A stretch of 54,912 nt of DNA from assembly GCA_045106825.1 (NCBI GenBank), contig JBGCFH010000305.1, forward strand, positions 1-54,912, written 5' to 3'. The DNA comes from CAWVWD01 sp045106825. Its GTDB lineage: Bacteria > Bacteroidota > Bacteroidia > Chitinophagales > Saprospiraceae. The notes below the pieces were generated by a model. That model was not told the origin of the DNA. It did not search any database and worked only from the letters and a program-made list of their open reading frames with translations. A program made the position numbers and the translations under genes. Below, one piece after another: positions 1-7,964 of this stretch; the stretch's first letter is position 1, and every line of letters starts with the position of its first letter.

Positions 1-13
1 AAATTATTATTTT

Positions 14-90
14 AAGTAGCAGCTGTCTTTAGTTTCAGTAAACAATTTCAAACAAAGACGGCAGCTACTGGCAAAAATTGTCAAACAACC
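14..90 (+). repeat. Dispersed palindromic repeat, copy A
   Basis: This segment shares two long exact blocks, in inverted orientation, with the element at 21767-21886. Positions 38-59 equal the reverse complement of 21805-21826 (22 nt), and 70-90 equal the reverse complement of 21761-21781 (21 nt). It also carries CAGCTGTCTTTA and GGCAGCTAC blocks that pair with each other. The left end is less clear than in copy B. It is non-coding, and the shared blocks point to a mobile or amplified non-autonomous repeat. Confidence 0.7.
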
Positions 91-114
91 AAAAAAATAA
101 TTTTGTTAATGAAA

Positions 115-143
115 AATCTGCGTGAATCTGCGAAATCTGCGTG
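115..143 (+). repeat. Short tandem AATCTGCG(TG) repeat
   Basis: Three near-identical 9-10 nt units follow one another: AATCTGCGTG, AATCTGCGA, AATCTGCGTG. A diverged version (AATCCGTGT, AATCTGTGA, AAATTCGTGT) lies at 26029-26056. No coding function is evident. The rest of 144-268 holds no other recognisable feature apart from the run-up to the next gene. Confidence 0.6.
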
Positions 144-268
144 ATATGATTGTTTTGCAAGGCAAAACGTAATATTTTCATTTTAAGTTTAATATCAGCG
201 AAACATGAATAATCTATCAATTTTTAGATGTTTTTAATTTCTTCAAATATCAAATATCAAAAACAAAA

Positions 269-1390
269 ATGAAATCTATGAAAACGGTATTGTCAATTTT
301 GATGCTATTAATGTTAGGAATTACATCATTCGCACAACAATCAATTGATGCAATCATGGCTTTAAAACCTGATAAAATTGATTATTATGATGATTCAGAA
401 ATTATTTATAAGATAGAAATGCCTTATGCAAAAAGTAGTGTTCAAAAACAAAATTTACCAACGGTTGAAGATTTAGACCGATTGATAAGTATAGATTTGG
501 TTTATACAGAGTTTCGTCGTTCGGAGCGATTTAGTCAGCCAAAATTGAATAAATATAGGTTACAAACTCTAAAAAAAGCAATCCCTGAAATTTTTGAATT
601 AGAGCATATCACTTGGAATATCATCGAACAAACTGGGCCCACAACGATGGAAGAAGCTAAACGATTGTATCATGGCTTTGTATTTAATATTTCAGAAGAA
701 CGTGGAAGCGAAGAGATTGAATATATCGAAACGATTGTCAATGAAGAGAATGAAGAAGAAATTGATTCTACGGTTTTAACCGTTTTTGAACGGAATAACT
801 GGAGTGAAATGTTAATCACAGCGGATTTGACAGGAAGTATGTCGCCTTATGTTGCTCAAGTTTTGCTTTGGTTCAAACTCAATAATATTGACCAAAGAGC
901 AAAGTATTTTATGTTTTTTAATGATGGAAATAGTACACCTGATGAGCATAAGAAAGTTGGTAAAACTGGTGGTTTGTATCAATCTCCAGCATCTGATTAT
1001 GAAACGATTGAAGCGTTAGCTTATCAAACAATTCGTGCAGGTGATGGCGGAGATTGGCAAGAAAACGATGTAGAAGCTTTATATTTTGGCATTCAAAATT
1101 GTCCAAAATGCAAAGATGTTATTTTAATTGCTGATAATGATTCACCTGTTCGAGATTGGCGAATGATGAAAATGATAAAGCGTCCTGTCCGAGTGATATT
1201 GTGTGGTGTCGAAGACAATTATCTCAATCCTCAATATCTGAATTTGGCTCGAATAACCAAAGGTTCGATACATACGATAGAAAAAGATATTACGGATTTG
1301 ATGAAAATCAATGAAGGCGAATCTATCGAAGTGAATGGCATAACATACAAAATCTACAAAGGAAATTTTGTGATAAAACGAGAGGATTAG
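269..1390 (+). CDS. Secreted protein with a VWA-like metal-binding motif
   Basis: The protein has 373 residues and begins with a clear signal peptide (MKSMKTVLSILMLLMLG, cleavage near SFAQQ), so it is exported. Residues 180-310 look like a von Willebrand factor A-type fold: a hydrophobic strand runs into D186-LTGSM, which fits the DxSxS/DxTxS MIDAS pattern, and further strands such as VILIAD follow. The N-terminal 170 residues are not recognised. The two conserved-looking cysteines in NCPKCKD (around 276-279) could bind metal or form a disulfide. The gene stands alone, and an A+T-rich spacer separates it from the convergent YceI gene. The domain call rests on the motif and strand pattern only, and the substrate is unknown. 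Confidence 0.6.
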   Translation: MKSMKTVLSILMLLMLGITSFAQQSIDAIMALKPDKIDYYDDSEIIYKIEMPYAKSSVQKQNLPTVEDLDRLISIDLVYTEFRRSERFSQPKLNKYRLQTLKKAIPEIFELEHITWNIIEQTGPTTMEEAKRLYHGFVFNISEERGSEEIEYIETIVNEENEEEIDSTVLTVFERNNWSEMLITADLTGSMSPYVAQVLLWFKLNNIDQRAKYFMFFNDGNSTPDEHKKVGKTGGLYQSPASDYETIEALAYQTIRAGDGGDWQENDVEALYFGIQNCPKCKDVILIADNDSPVRDWRMMKMIKRPVRVILCGVEDNYLNPQYLNLARITKGSIHTIEKDITDLMKINEGESIEVNGITYKIYKGNFVIKRED

Positions 1391-1477
1391 ATGTATTGAA
1401 CAAGAATCAAAAAAAATGTCAATGAACCAATTTTTTTAAAGAACCACATTTCTTTAATTCTTGTTCAAAACTCACCC

Positions 1478-2005
1478 TTATTTTGTTTTGCAAATAATCT
1501 TCACGGTGACTTCATCGGAAACCATAAATGTACTGGTAGCTTTACCAACATTGTAATCGAAACGATTCACTTTAAGAGTTCCTTCAAAAATACCACTTTT
1601 GTGAGTAAAAGGAATTTTTACATCTTTAGAAACACCGTGTATCGTCAATTTTCCTTTAGCAATATGATAACCTTCTTTTTTTGAACGTACAATTGCATCA
1701 GATTTGAATTTAATTGTTGGATATTTTTCAACTTCAAAAAAATCTTTATTTTTTAAATGTTCATCCCGTTTGTTATTGTCAGTATCAACCGTTGCTGCGT
1801 CGATTGTTACTTCAAAGCTGGAGTTTTTTAAATCTTTCGGATTAAAATTAACATCACCTTTCATGCCCTTAAATGAACCTTCAACAGTATTAATTTTCAT
1901 ATTTCCAACCTCGAAAGTGACACCAGAATCTACTGAATTGATTTCTTGTTTTCCTAAGGTTACCATAAATAAGATGGTAAAAATCCCTAACATATAACTT
2001 TTCAT
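1478..2005 (-). CDS. YceI family periplasmic protein
   Basis: YceI-family proteins are small lipocalin-like beta-barrels in the periplasm that bind isoprenoid or lipid ligands. After the signal peptide (MKSYMLGIFTILFMVTLG) the family pattern is plain: GVTFEVGNMKINTVEGSFKG, then FEVTIDAATVDT, RDEHLKNKDFFEVEKYPTIKF, and a strand-rich C-terminus. I start at the ATG at 2005 (175 residues); the open frame reaches 2032 only through a TTG. The upstream neighbour on the same strand is a pirin whose first 45 codons look like a copy of this gene's 5' end, and the gap between the two frames is about 47 bp. They are probably cotranscribed. Confidence 0.88.
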   Translation of the reverse strand: MKSYMLGIFTILFMVTLGKQEINSVDSGVTFEVGNMKINTVEGSFKGMKGDVNFNPKDLKNSSFEVTIDAATVDTDNNKRDEHLKNKDFFEVEKYPTIKFKSDAIVRSKKEGYHIAKGKLTIHGVSKDVKIPFTHKSGIFEGTLKVNRFDYNVGKATSTFMVSDEVTVKIICKTK

Positions 2006-2052
2006 ATTTATTAAAATTTTACATTTTTTCAATTGTTAATTTTCTACTAAAT

Positions 2053-3228
2053 TTATTTTTCAATAACAGAACCATCTGAAAATTGGGCAAAGCGACGTTT
2101 TTCCTTACCATGAGTTGGGCCAGACGCTTTCCATTTCCAACCACCAAATTGTGTGCGTTGATAATCCATAAATGCTTCTTGAATTTCTTGTCGAGTATTC
2201 ATCACAAAAGGCCCATGTTGAACGACAGGTTCGTTGATAGGTTTACCCTGTAACAACAATAAATAAGCATCTTGCTGACCAGCAACGATGACAATATCTT
2301 CATCAGATTTGACTTTTGCACAATAATTTTTTTCAAGTGTTGTATTGTCGATTTGAATTTGATTGCCTCGATAAAAATATAATGTTCTATTTATTCCTGC
2401 ATTTGTTTTTGGTAATGTCCAATTTGCACCAGCTTCCATTTTGATTGTCCAAATCGCAACATTATTACTATCATTTGCTGCCCAAGAATTTGGAGTCGGT
2501 TTAGGTGCTTCTGAACCATTGAGTTCACCAGCGATAATTCTTATAGAAGTATTTTTGCCATTTGCATCAATTTCCGTAACTGATGGAATACTTTCTGACC
2601 ACAACATTTTATAATGTGGCTCAACCATTTTATCTTTCTTTGGTAGATTTAACCAAATTTGAAATAATTCCATTCTATTCGGTTTATCTTCATCTAATAA
2701 CGGAAACATTTCAGAGTGTAAAATACCTTTCCCCGCAGTCATCCATTGTACATCGCCATCGCTAAATCGACCTAAACCATTTTGAGAGTCAGCATGATCA
2801 ATATAACCGTCTTCTGCAACAGTCACGGTCTCAAATCCTCGATGAGGATGATGCGGAAAACCAGGAACAACATCGCCATGATACATTCTCCAACCATCTT
2901 TTATAACAAAGTCATTTCCGATATTTCTACCTTTTAGTAACTCAGAGTCTGGTCCCAAATTGGGTTCACCTTTTGGATAATTATCTTCGTGATGCACACA
3001 GAATAAAAAAGGATCTTCAGTTGCCCACGGAAATCCCATTTGTTGTACTCGGATTATTTTATCAGAAGTCATTTTTTTTGTTTTAATACTTATGTGATTA
3101 ATATTTGATGATATAACATGTCTATTTTCAGTCTTGAAAGTTATAGCAGAATCATCACTATTGATTTTTTGTCTATCAAATAAGACAATAAATGAAAACG
3201 CTACAATTCCAATTATATAATTCTTCAT
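2053..3228 (-). CDS. Pirin family protein with a YceI-like N-terminal extension
   Basis: The body is a typical bicupin pirin: FPWATEDPFLFCVHHEDNYP, then GFPHHPHRGFETVTVAEDG and DGDVQWMTAGKGILHSE, which supply the metal-binding His and Glu residues. The C-terminal cupin ends near GPFVMNTRQEI. Some pirins are quercetin dioxygenases and others are regulators. A normal pirin would start at the ATG at 3072. The frame continues upstream without a stop to an ATG at 3228 (GTG at 3249). That extension, MKNYIIGIVAFSFIVLFDR then QKINSDDSAITF, aligns with the YceI N-terminus MKSYMLGIFTILFMVTLGK then QEINSVDSGVTF. The protein is therefore either exported, which would be unusual for a pirin, or made from 3072 with a YceI relic in its leader. 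Confidence 0.85.
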   Translation of the reverse strand: MKNYIIGIVAFSFIVLFDRQKINSDDSAITFKTENRHVISSNINHISIKTKKMTSDKIIRVQQMGFPWATEDPFLFCVHHEDNYPKGEPNLGPDSELLKGRNIGNDFVIKDGWRMYHGDVVPGFPHHPHRGFETVTVAEDGYIDHADSQNGLGRFSDGDVQWMTAGKGILHSEMFPLLDEDKPNRMELFQIWLNLPKKDKMVEPHYKMLWSESIPSVTEIDANGKNTSIRIIAGELNGSEAPKPTPNSWAANDSNNVAIWTIKMEAGANWTLPKTNAGINRTLYFYRGNQIQIDNTTLEKNYCAKVKSDEDIVIVAGQQDAYLLLLQGKPINEPVVQHGPFVMNTRQEIQEAFMDYQRTQFGGWKWKASGPTHGKEKRRFAQFSDGSVIEK

Positions 3229-3402
3229 ATTGCATTTTAAATTTAGCACCTTATTATTAGAAGTAATTTATTTGATGTTTAAACATTGATTTATTTTTTA
3301 TAATACTAAATGCTTTAAATAGCGAAAATGTTTTGATGGTTTAGGAAATGAAGATGTTTTTAGTATGATTTGGTGGAGTTTATTAATAAATGGAAATAAA
3401 AA

Positions 3403-3428
3403 AAGCATTCATCAAAAGATGAATGCTT
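3403..3428 (-). terminator. Intrinsic terminator of the DUF4783-like gene
   Basis: An 11-bp perfect stem (AAGCATTCATC / GATGAATGCTT) has a 4-nt loop. Read on the minus strand, a run of T follows it. It lies about 40 bp past the stop of the gene at 3468-3848. The surrounding spacer 3229-3467 shows nothing else. Confidence 0.8.
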
Positions 3429-3467
3429 GAATATTTTATTTGTGTTTGTGTGTTTGTATGATAAGAA

Positions 3468-3848
3468 TTAATCCTGTTCAAATTGTATCTGTTCTATGAG
3501 TGTACTTCCGCTTTTTTCACTGATGTAAATAAAAACACGGAATTTTTTACCAGAAGCGACCATATCACCGATAGCGTACTCTGATGATTTTCCTTTAGAA
3601 GAACCTTGGTGCTGTAGTTTGAATGAAGTCACTTTATAGTTTGTGAAAAATGATTTCATTACATCTGTTGCCTCTGCTTTAGAGAAAATATCGTCTTTAT
3701 CTGGTGTTGTAATTTCCACTTGAGTATCAAAAAATTTGGATAACTCAGATGCATTTTGGTTACTAATTGCACTCGAAATACCACTAAATTGTGCATTTGC
3801 AACTGTACCAATGATTGTGAATAAAAATAATAATACTAAATTTTTCAT
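3468..3848 (-). CDS. DUF4783-like small secreted protein
   Basis: A 126-residue protein with a signal peptide (MKNLVLLFLFTIIGTVANA) followed by an NTF2-like fold pattern: SSAISNQNASELSKFFDTQVEIT, FSKAEATDVMKSFFTNYKV and a run of beta-strands ending IEQIQFEQD. This matches the Bacteroidota DUF4783 family, whose function is unknown. The start at 3848 puts the signal peptide first. ATG codons further upstream (3857, 3887) would add a few residues without obvious meaning. It is a single-gene unit with its own downstream terminator. Confidence 0.75.
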   Translation of the reverse strand: MKNLVLLFLFTIIGTVANAQFSGISSAISNQNASELSKFFDTQVEITTPDKDDIFSKAEATDVMKSFFTNYKVTSFKLQHQGSSKGKSSEYAIGDMVASGKKFRVFIYISEKSGSTLIEQIQFEQD

Positions 3849-4237
3849 GATGTTCATATTTTTGTTTGTGCTTATTAATAATTCCAATATTGTGCCAACA
3901 CTAAAATATTAACGTTTTTACAGTTTTATAAAGTATTAGTAATCATTAAAATACTGTAATAAGCTATTATTAATACGTAAAATATAGTGTTAAGGTCACA
4001 ACTCACTGCCTTTTTTATTGATAATCAATGAGTTGAAGGCAAAATGTCCTTATATTTTGTGATTTATAGAGTATTTATGTTTGTACGAAACCTTTGATTA
4101 TTTTGTTAGTGATATATCCAGAAAATAGAAGTTTGTATCCAAAAAACAGATAAACGTTCTTAAACATGGAAAAAACAACCTTAAAAACTAATTGTCATTT
4201 TGACACTTAGAAAGTCGAATTATTGTTGAATTATCTC

Positions 4238-4245
4238 TATTTTTG
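4238..4245 (+). promoter_or_regulatory. Candidate -7 element ahead of gpmI
   Basis: TATTTTTG matches the Bacteroidota -7 consensus TAnnTTTG, about 77 nt before the gpmI start. No well-spaced TTTG -33 element was found, so support is partial. The 473-bp spacer 3849-4321 holds no gene or other recognisable structure; it is A+T-rich. Confidence 0.35.
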
Positions 4246-4321
4246 TCGAAATAAACTTGCTAAAGTTTTATCAATCGAAATTAATAAAAGTAATTGAGAA
4301 AGTCACAATTAAATAAAAAAT

Positions 4322-5854
4322 ATGAAAAATTACGATAAAGTAATGCTCGTTATTCTTGATGGTTGGGGACATGGACCAAATCCTGAAGTAAGTGCTATTG
4401 CTCAAGCAAATACTTCATTTGTAGATAGTCTTTATAATGAATACCCAAATTCGGAGTTAGTTACCTATGGTGAAGACGTTGGTTTGCCAGAAGGACAAAT
4501 GGGAAACTCGGAAGTTGGACATTTGAATATCGGTGCAGGACGTATTGTTTATCAAGAGTTGGCTCGTATCAATAAAGCGATTAAAGAAAAAACATTAAAT
4601 GATAATAAAGTGCTTGTAGAAGCCTTGAATTATGCGAAAGCTAATGATGTGAAAGTACATTTATTAGGTTTAGTATCTGATGGAGGTGTTCATTCTCATA
4701 TTAATCATTTGAAAGGAATTTGTGATATTACAGAAGAACATGGTTTAGAAAACGTTTATATTCATGCGTTCATGGATGGACGTGATACTTCTCCAAAAGG
4801 TGGTTTGAATTACTTAAAAGATGTTACACAACATATTGAAAATAAGTCGGTTAAAATCGCTTCTGTGATTGGTCGTTATTATGCGATGGATAGAGATAAA
4901 CGTTGGGAACGTGTGAAACTGGCGTATGATTTATTGGTGAATGGTAAAGGGACAGAAACAACGGATTATTTAGGAGCTTTACAAACGTCATATGATAATG
5001 GAAAAACGGATGAATTTATTGATCCTATTCTTGTAACAAATACCGACGGTTCGCCTGTGGCAACGATTGAAGAAAATGATGTCGTAATTTGTTATAATTT
5101 TAGAACTGATAGATGTCGTGAAATCACGCAAGTGTTGACGCAACAAAATATGCCTGAACACGATATGAAAACCTTGACATTGCACTATGTGACGATGACA
5201 AAGTATGATGAATCATTCAAAGGTGTAAACATTGTTTTTGAAAAAGAAAACTTAGTAAATACACTGGGCGAAATTTTGGCGAAAGCTAAAAAAACACAGT
5301 TAAGAATAGCTGAAACAGAAAAATATCCTCACGTTACTTTCTTTTTTAATGGTGGACGTGAAGCGAATTTTGAAGGCGAAACTCGTTCAATTGTTCCTTC
5401 TCCGAAAGTCGCAACTTACGATTTGCAACCAGAAATGAGTGCATTTGAGTTGACAGATGTTGTTACGAAAGCAATTAATGAAAGTCAACCAGATTTTATT
5501 TGTTTGAATTATGCGAATGCTGATATGGTCGGTCATACAGGTGTTTTTGAAGCAGCGATGAAAGCAGCGGAAACGGTTGATACTTGTACGAAACGATTGA
5601 TTGAAACTGGGCAAAATCATAATTATGTTGCGATAATTATCGCTGATCATGGTAATTCTGATTATATGATAAATGATGATGGAACGCCACACACGGCACA
5701 TACAACGAATTTAGTTCCGTGTTTTTTAGTAGCAAAAGATTTGAACGGAACAACGATAAATAGTGGAAAATTAGGAGATGTTGCTCCAACAATTTTGGAA
5801 TTGTTTGGATTAGAACAACCAGCAGAAATGAATGGTGTTTCTTTGCTGAAATAA
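4322..5854 (+). CDS. gpmI: 2,3-bisphosphoglycerate-independent phosphoglycerate mutase
   Basis: The enzyme interconverts 3- and 2-phosphoglycerate in glycolysis and gluconeogenesis using two Mn ions and a phosphoserine intermediate. The length (510 residues) is normal for the family. Visible landmarks are ILDGWG with metal-binding D13, the catalytic serine S63 in MGNSEVGHLNIGAG, the substrate loop HAFMDGRDTSP, IGRYYAMDRDKRWERV, and the second metal site near the C-terminus (NYANADMVGHTG, IADHGNSDYM, PHTAHT). The gene is monocistronic and faces hisS, with a shared terminator between them. Confidence 0.97.
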   Translation: MKNYDKVMLVILDGWGHGPNPEVSAIAQANTSFVDSLYNEYPNSELVTYGEDVGLPEGQMGNSEVGHLNIGAGRIVYQELARINKAIKEKTLNDNKVLVEALNYAKANDVKVHLLGLVSDGGVHSHINHLKGICDITEEHGLENVYIHAFMDGRDTSPKGGLNYLKDVTQHIENKSVKIASVIGRYYAMDRDKRWERVKLAYDLLVNGKGTETTDYLGALQTSYDNGKTDEFIDPILVTNTDGSPVATIEENDVVICYNFRTDRCREITQVLTQQNMPEHDMKTLTLHYVTMTKYDESFKGVNIVFEKENLVNTLGEILAKAKKTQLRIAETEKYPHVTFFFNGGREANFEGETRSIVPSPKVATYDLQPEMSAFELTDVVTKAINESQPDFICLNYANADMVGHTGVFEAAMKAAETVDTCTKRLIETGQNHNYVAIIIADHGNSDYMINDDGTPHTAHTTNLVPCFLVAKDLNGTTINSGKLGDVAPTILELFGLEQPAEMNGVSLLK

Positions 5855-5909
5855 GTGATATGAAAATTTTCTGATTCGTTGAAAATTATTATAAAAACAA
5901 CTAATAATT

Positions 5910-5942
5910 AGACCTGTCAAGTGTTTGAAACTTGACAGGTCT
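5910..5942. terminator. Bidirectional terminator between gpmI and hisS
   Basis: A 13-bp perfect stem (AGACCTGTCAAGT / ACTTGACAGGTCT) with a 7-nt loop sits between two convergent genes. Short T-rich tracts lie outside on each strand. Its ACCTGTCA core recurs at 45384 and at 51700-51732. Confidence 0.75.
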
Positions 5943-5969
5943 TTATATAAAAGTCAATATGTATAATAA

Positions 5970-7301
5970 TTATTCTCCCAACCTATCAATAACTTGTCTA
6001 ACTGTCAATGTATTTTGATTACCAGTTTGCATATCTTTGATTCCCAAAACACCATTTTCCATCTCTTGACTTCCGACGATAGCAACATAAGGAACATGAC
6101 GAGCATTCGCATATTTCATTTGCTTTTTCATCTTTACAGGGTCAGGATAGAGTTCTGCGTTGATACCAGCTTTACGCACTTCTATCAGTGCTTTATATGC
6201 AAACATAAAACTTTCTTTATCAAAAGTGACAAAGAGTAATTTTAGACTTTGACTATCATCTTTTGGAAATAGATTTAACTCTTCCATGACATCATAAATA
6301 CGTTCTGCACCAAATGAAACACCAACGCCTGAAACGTTTTTTAGACCAAACATTCCTGTCAAATCATCATAACGTCCGCCTCCGCCGATGCTTCCCATTT
6401 TGACATCATTTGCAGCGACTTCAAAGATACAACCTGTGTAATACGACAAACCTCTTGCTAACGTAATATCAAAAACAATATCATTCGTTTGTTCCGAAAA
6501 TTTTAAAAAGTTAAAAACTTCCTCTAATTCTTCTACACCTTTTTGGCCAATCTCGGAATTGATAAAAATTGCTTTTAATTCCGTTAAATTATCAATTGTT
6601 AAAATCTTCTCAATCGTTGTAATTGCGTCATCATTGATATCACGTTCACGCATTTCTTTACGAACACCTTCAATACCGACTTTATCTAATTTATCAATCG
6701 CCACAGTCATATCAATCATTTTATCTGGAATTCCTGCTGTTTCTGCTATTCCTTCTAAAACTTTACGATTGTTGATTTTAATAGTCGAATTGACACCTAA
6801 TTTAGCAAATACTTCATCATAAATTTTTATTAATTCGGCTTCAAACATCAATGAATTAGAACCGACAATATCTACGTCACATTGATAAAACTCACGATAA
6901 CGACCTTTTTGAGGTCGGTCGGCTCGCCAAACAGGTTGAATTTGATAACGTTTGAATGGAAAAGCAATGTCATTTTGGTGCATGACAACATATCTTGCAA
7001 AAGGAACAGTCAAGTCATAACGTAACCCCTTTTCAGAAATTTGAAAGGATAATTTTTTATAATCGTCTAAATCTTTTGCTTTACGCAAAAAATCACCTGA
7101 GTTTAAGACCTTAAATAATAGCTGATCGCCTTCATTACCATATTTACCTGTCAACGTTGACAACTTTTCCATCGTTGGTGTTTCAATGGGTTGAAAGCCA
7201 TATTTGACAAATATAGATTTTATTGTATTGAAGATGTAATTACGTTTTACAATTTGTTCTGGTGTAAAATCTCTCGTTCCTTTTGGAATTGATGGTTTCA
7301 T
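5970..7301 (-). CDS. hisS: Histidyl-tRNA synthetase
   Basis: A class II aminoacyl-tRNA synthetase that charges tRNA-His. Its length is 443 residues. The N-terminus PKGTRDFTPEQIVKRNYIF is characteristic, followed by motif 2 (RADRPQKGRYREFYQCDVDIVG) and the histidine-specific GLSYYTGCIFEV loop. Motif 3 is GGGGRYDDL with GVSFGAERI, and the C-terminal anticodon-binding domain covers about 345-443. The start gives the canonical N-terminus. A good -7 element lies about 50 nt upstream. Confidence 0.97.
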   Translation of the reverse strand: MKPSIPKGTRDFTPEQIVKRNYIFNTIKSIFVKYGFQPIETPTMEKLSTLTGKYGNEGDQLLFKVLNSGDFLRKAKDLDDYKKLSFQISEKGLRYDLTVPFARYVVMHQNDIAFPFKRYQIQPVWRADRPQKGRYREFYQCDVDIVGSNSLMFEAELIKIYDEVFAKLGVNSTIKINNRKVLEGIAETAGIPDKMIDMTVAIDKLDKVGIEGVRKEMRERDINDDAITTIEKILTIDNLTELKAIFINSEIGQKGVEELEEVFNFLKFSEQTNDIVFDITLARGLSYYTGCIFEVAANDVKMGSIGGGGRYDDLTGMFGLKNVSGVGVSFGAERIYDVMEELNLFPKDDSQSLKLLFVTFDKESFMFAYKALIEVRKAGINAELYPDPVKMKKQMKYANARHVPYVAIVGSQEMENGVLGIKDMQTGNQNTLTVRQVIDRLGE

Positions 7302-7349
7302 CTTTACTTATTAAGTATTAACTATTAAATATTACTTTTAAACTTGCCG

Positions 7350-7357
7350 CAAAATTA
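7350..7357 (-). promoter_or_regulatory. Candidate -7 element of the hisS promoter
   Basis: On the minus strand the sequence reads TAATTTTG, an exact TAnnTTTG match about 50 nt ahead of the hisS start. No convincing -33 TTTG at 19-nt spacing was found. Confidence 0.45.
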
Positions 7358-7524
7358 AGGAATTGAATGGTTTGAATCACTATTCCTTGTTTTTTTATTA
7401 AAATATTTTGTGTCAACTAATTTATTTATAAAATAGTTCTTTAGACAATTCATTGATAATAAGATGATTGTGCAGAAATCATTGTTGTTACTAATTTTAG
7501 TAGTAAAAAAAAATAAAAAATAGT

Positions 7525-7555
7525 TTTGTGAAAAATGAAAATCGTTATATATTTG
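7525..7555 (+). promoter_or_regulatory. Consensus Bacteroidota promoter of the SRP RNA
   Basis: TTTG at 7525-7528, a 19-nt spacer, and TATATTTG at 7548-7555 give a perfect match to the phylum's primary sigma-factor consensus. Transcription would start about 6 nt later, exactly where the SRP RNA stem begins (7561). This is the best promoter in the window. Confidence 0.88.
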
Positions 7556-7560
7556 CAGCC

Positions 7561-7647
7561 GAGAGGCACAGGTTTCTGCTCCTATGAACTTCCCCAGGGT
7601 CGAAAGGCAGCAAGGATAAATAGTTGAGCGATTCGCTGTGTTCTCTC
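7561..7647 (+). ncRNA. ffs: Signal recognition particle RNA, small bacterial (4.5S) type
   Basis: The RNA of the signal recognition particle binds Ffh, whose gene is at 35089-36474, and stimulates its GTPase. The 5' end GAGAGGCACAG pairs with the 3' end CTGTGTTCTCTC. The apical domain shows the universal signature: the asymmetric loop and GGTC-GAAA-GGCAGCAAGG tetraloop region, opposite CTATGAACTTCCCCAGG. The length is about 87 nt. It has its own consensus promoter and a run of T just after the closing stem. Confidence 0.95.
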
Positions 7648-7683
7648 AAATTTTTTTTATAGAAACATCTAACTATATATACC

Positions 7684-7716
7684 AGGCTTGTACATTCGTA
7701 CAAGCCTTTATTTTTT
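7684..7716 (+). terminator. Intrinsic terminator downstream of the SRP RNA
   Basis: A 10-bp perfect stem (AGGCTTGTAC / GTACAAGCCT) with an ATTC loop is followed by TTATTTTTT. It backs up the T-run at 7651-7658. The rest of the spacer up to 7964 is A+T-rich, with nothing recognisable. Confidence 0.82.
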
Positions 7717-7964
7717 CCTGCTTTATAGAAACAATTTCAAAATATTATAAAATATCGTAGATTTATAGGAGTAATTAAAAGATAATTGTTGAATAAGGCA
7801 ATATTTAATTATTCTGCAATCATTTGTAGCTATTTTGTCAATATTACTATCAAAAAAAAATAGGGATGTTATAAATTAATAATATTCATATATGGAATAA
7901 CTTTTGGTTTATTAATGAAGAACAAATTATACACTTAAAAATAAGTTATAAGCCTTCCTTAAAA

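Noticed and set aside
5387..5701. 104-codon antisense frame in gpmI
   Set aside because: Shadow of a conserved gene, with Ile/Cys/Arg-rich composition typical of antisense frames.
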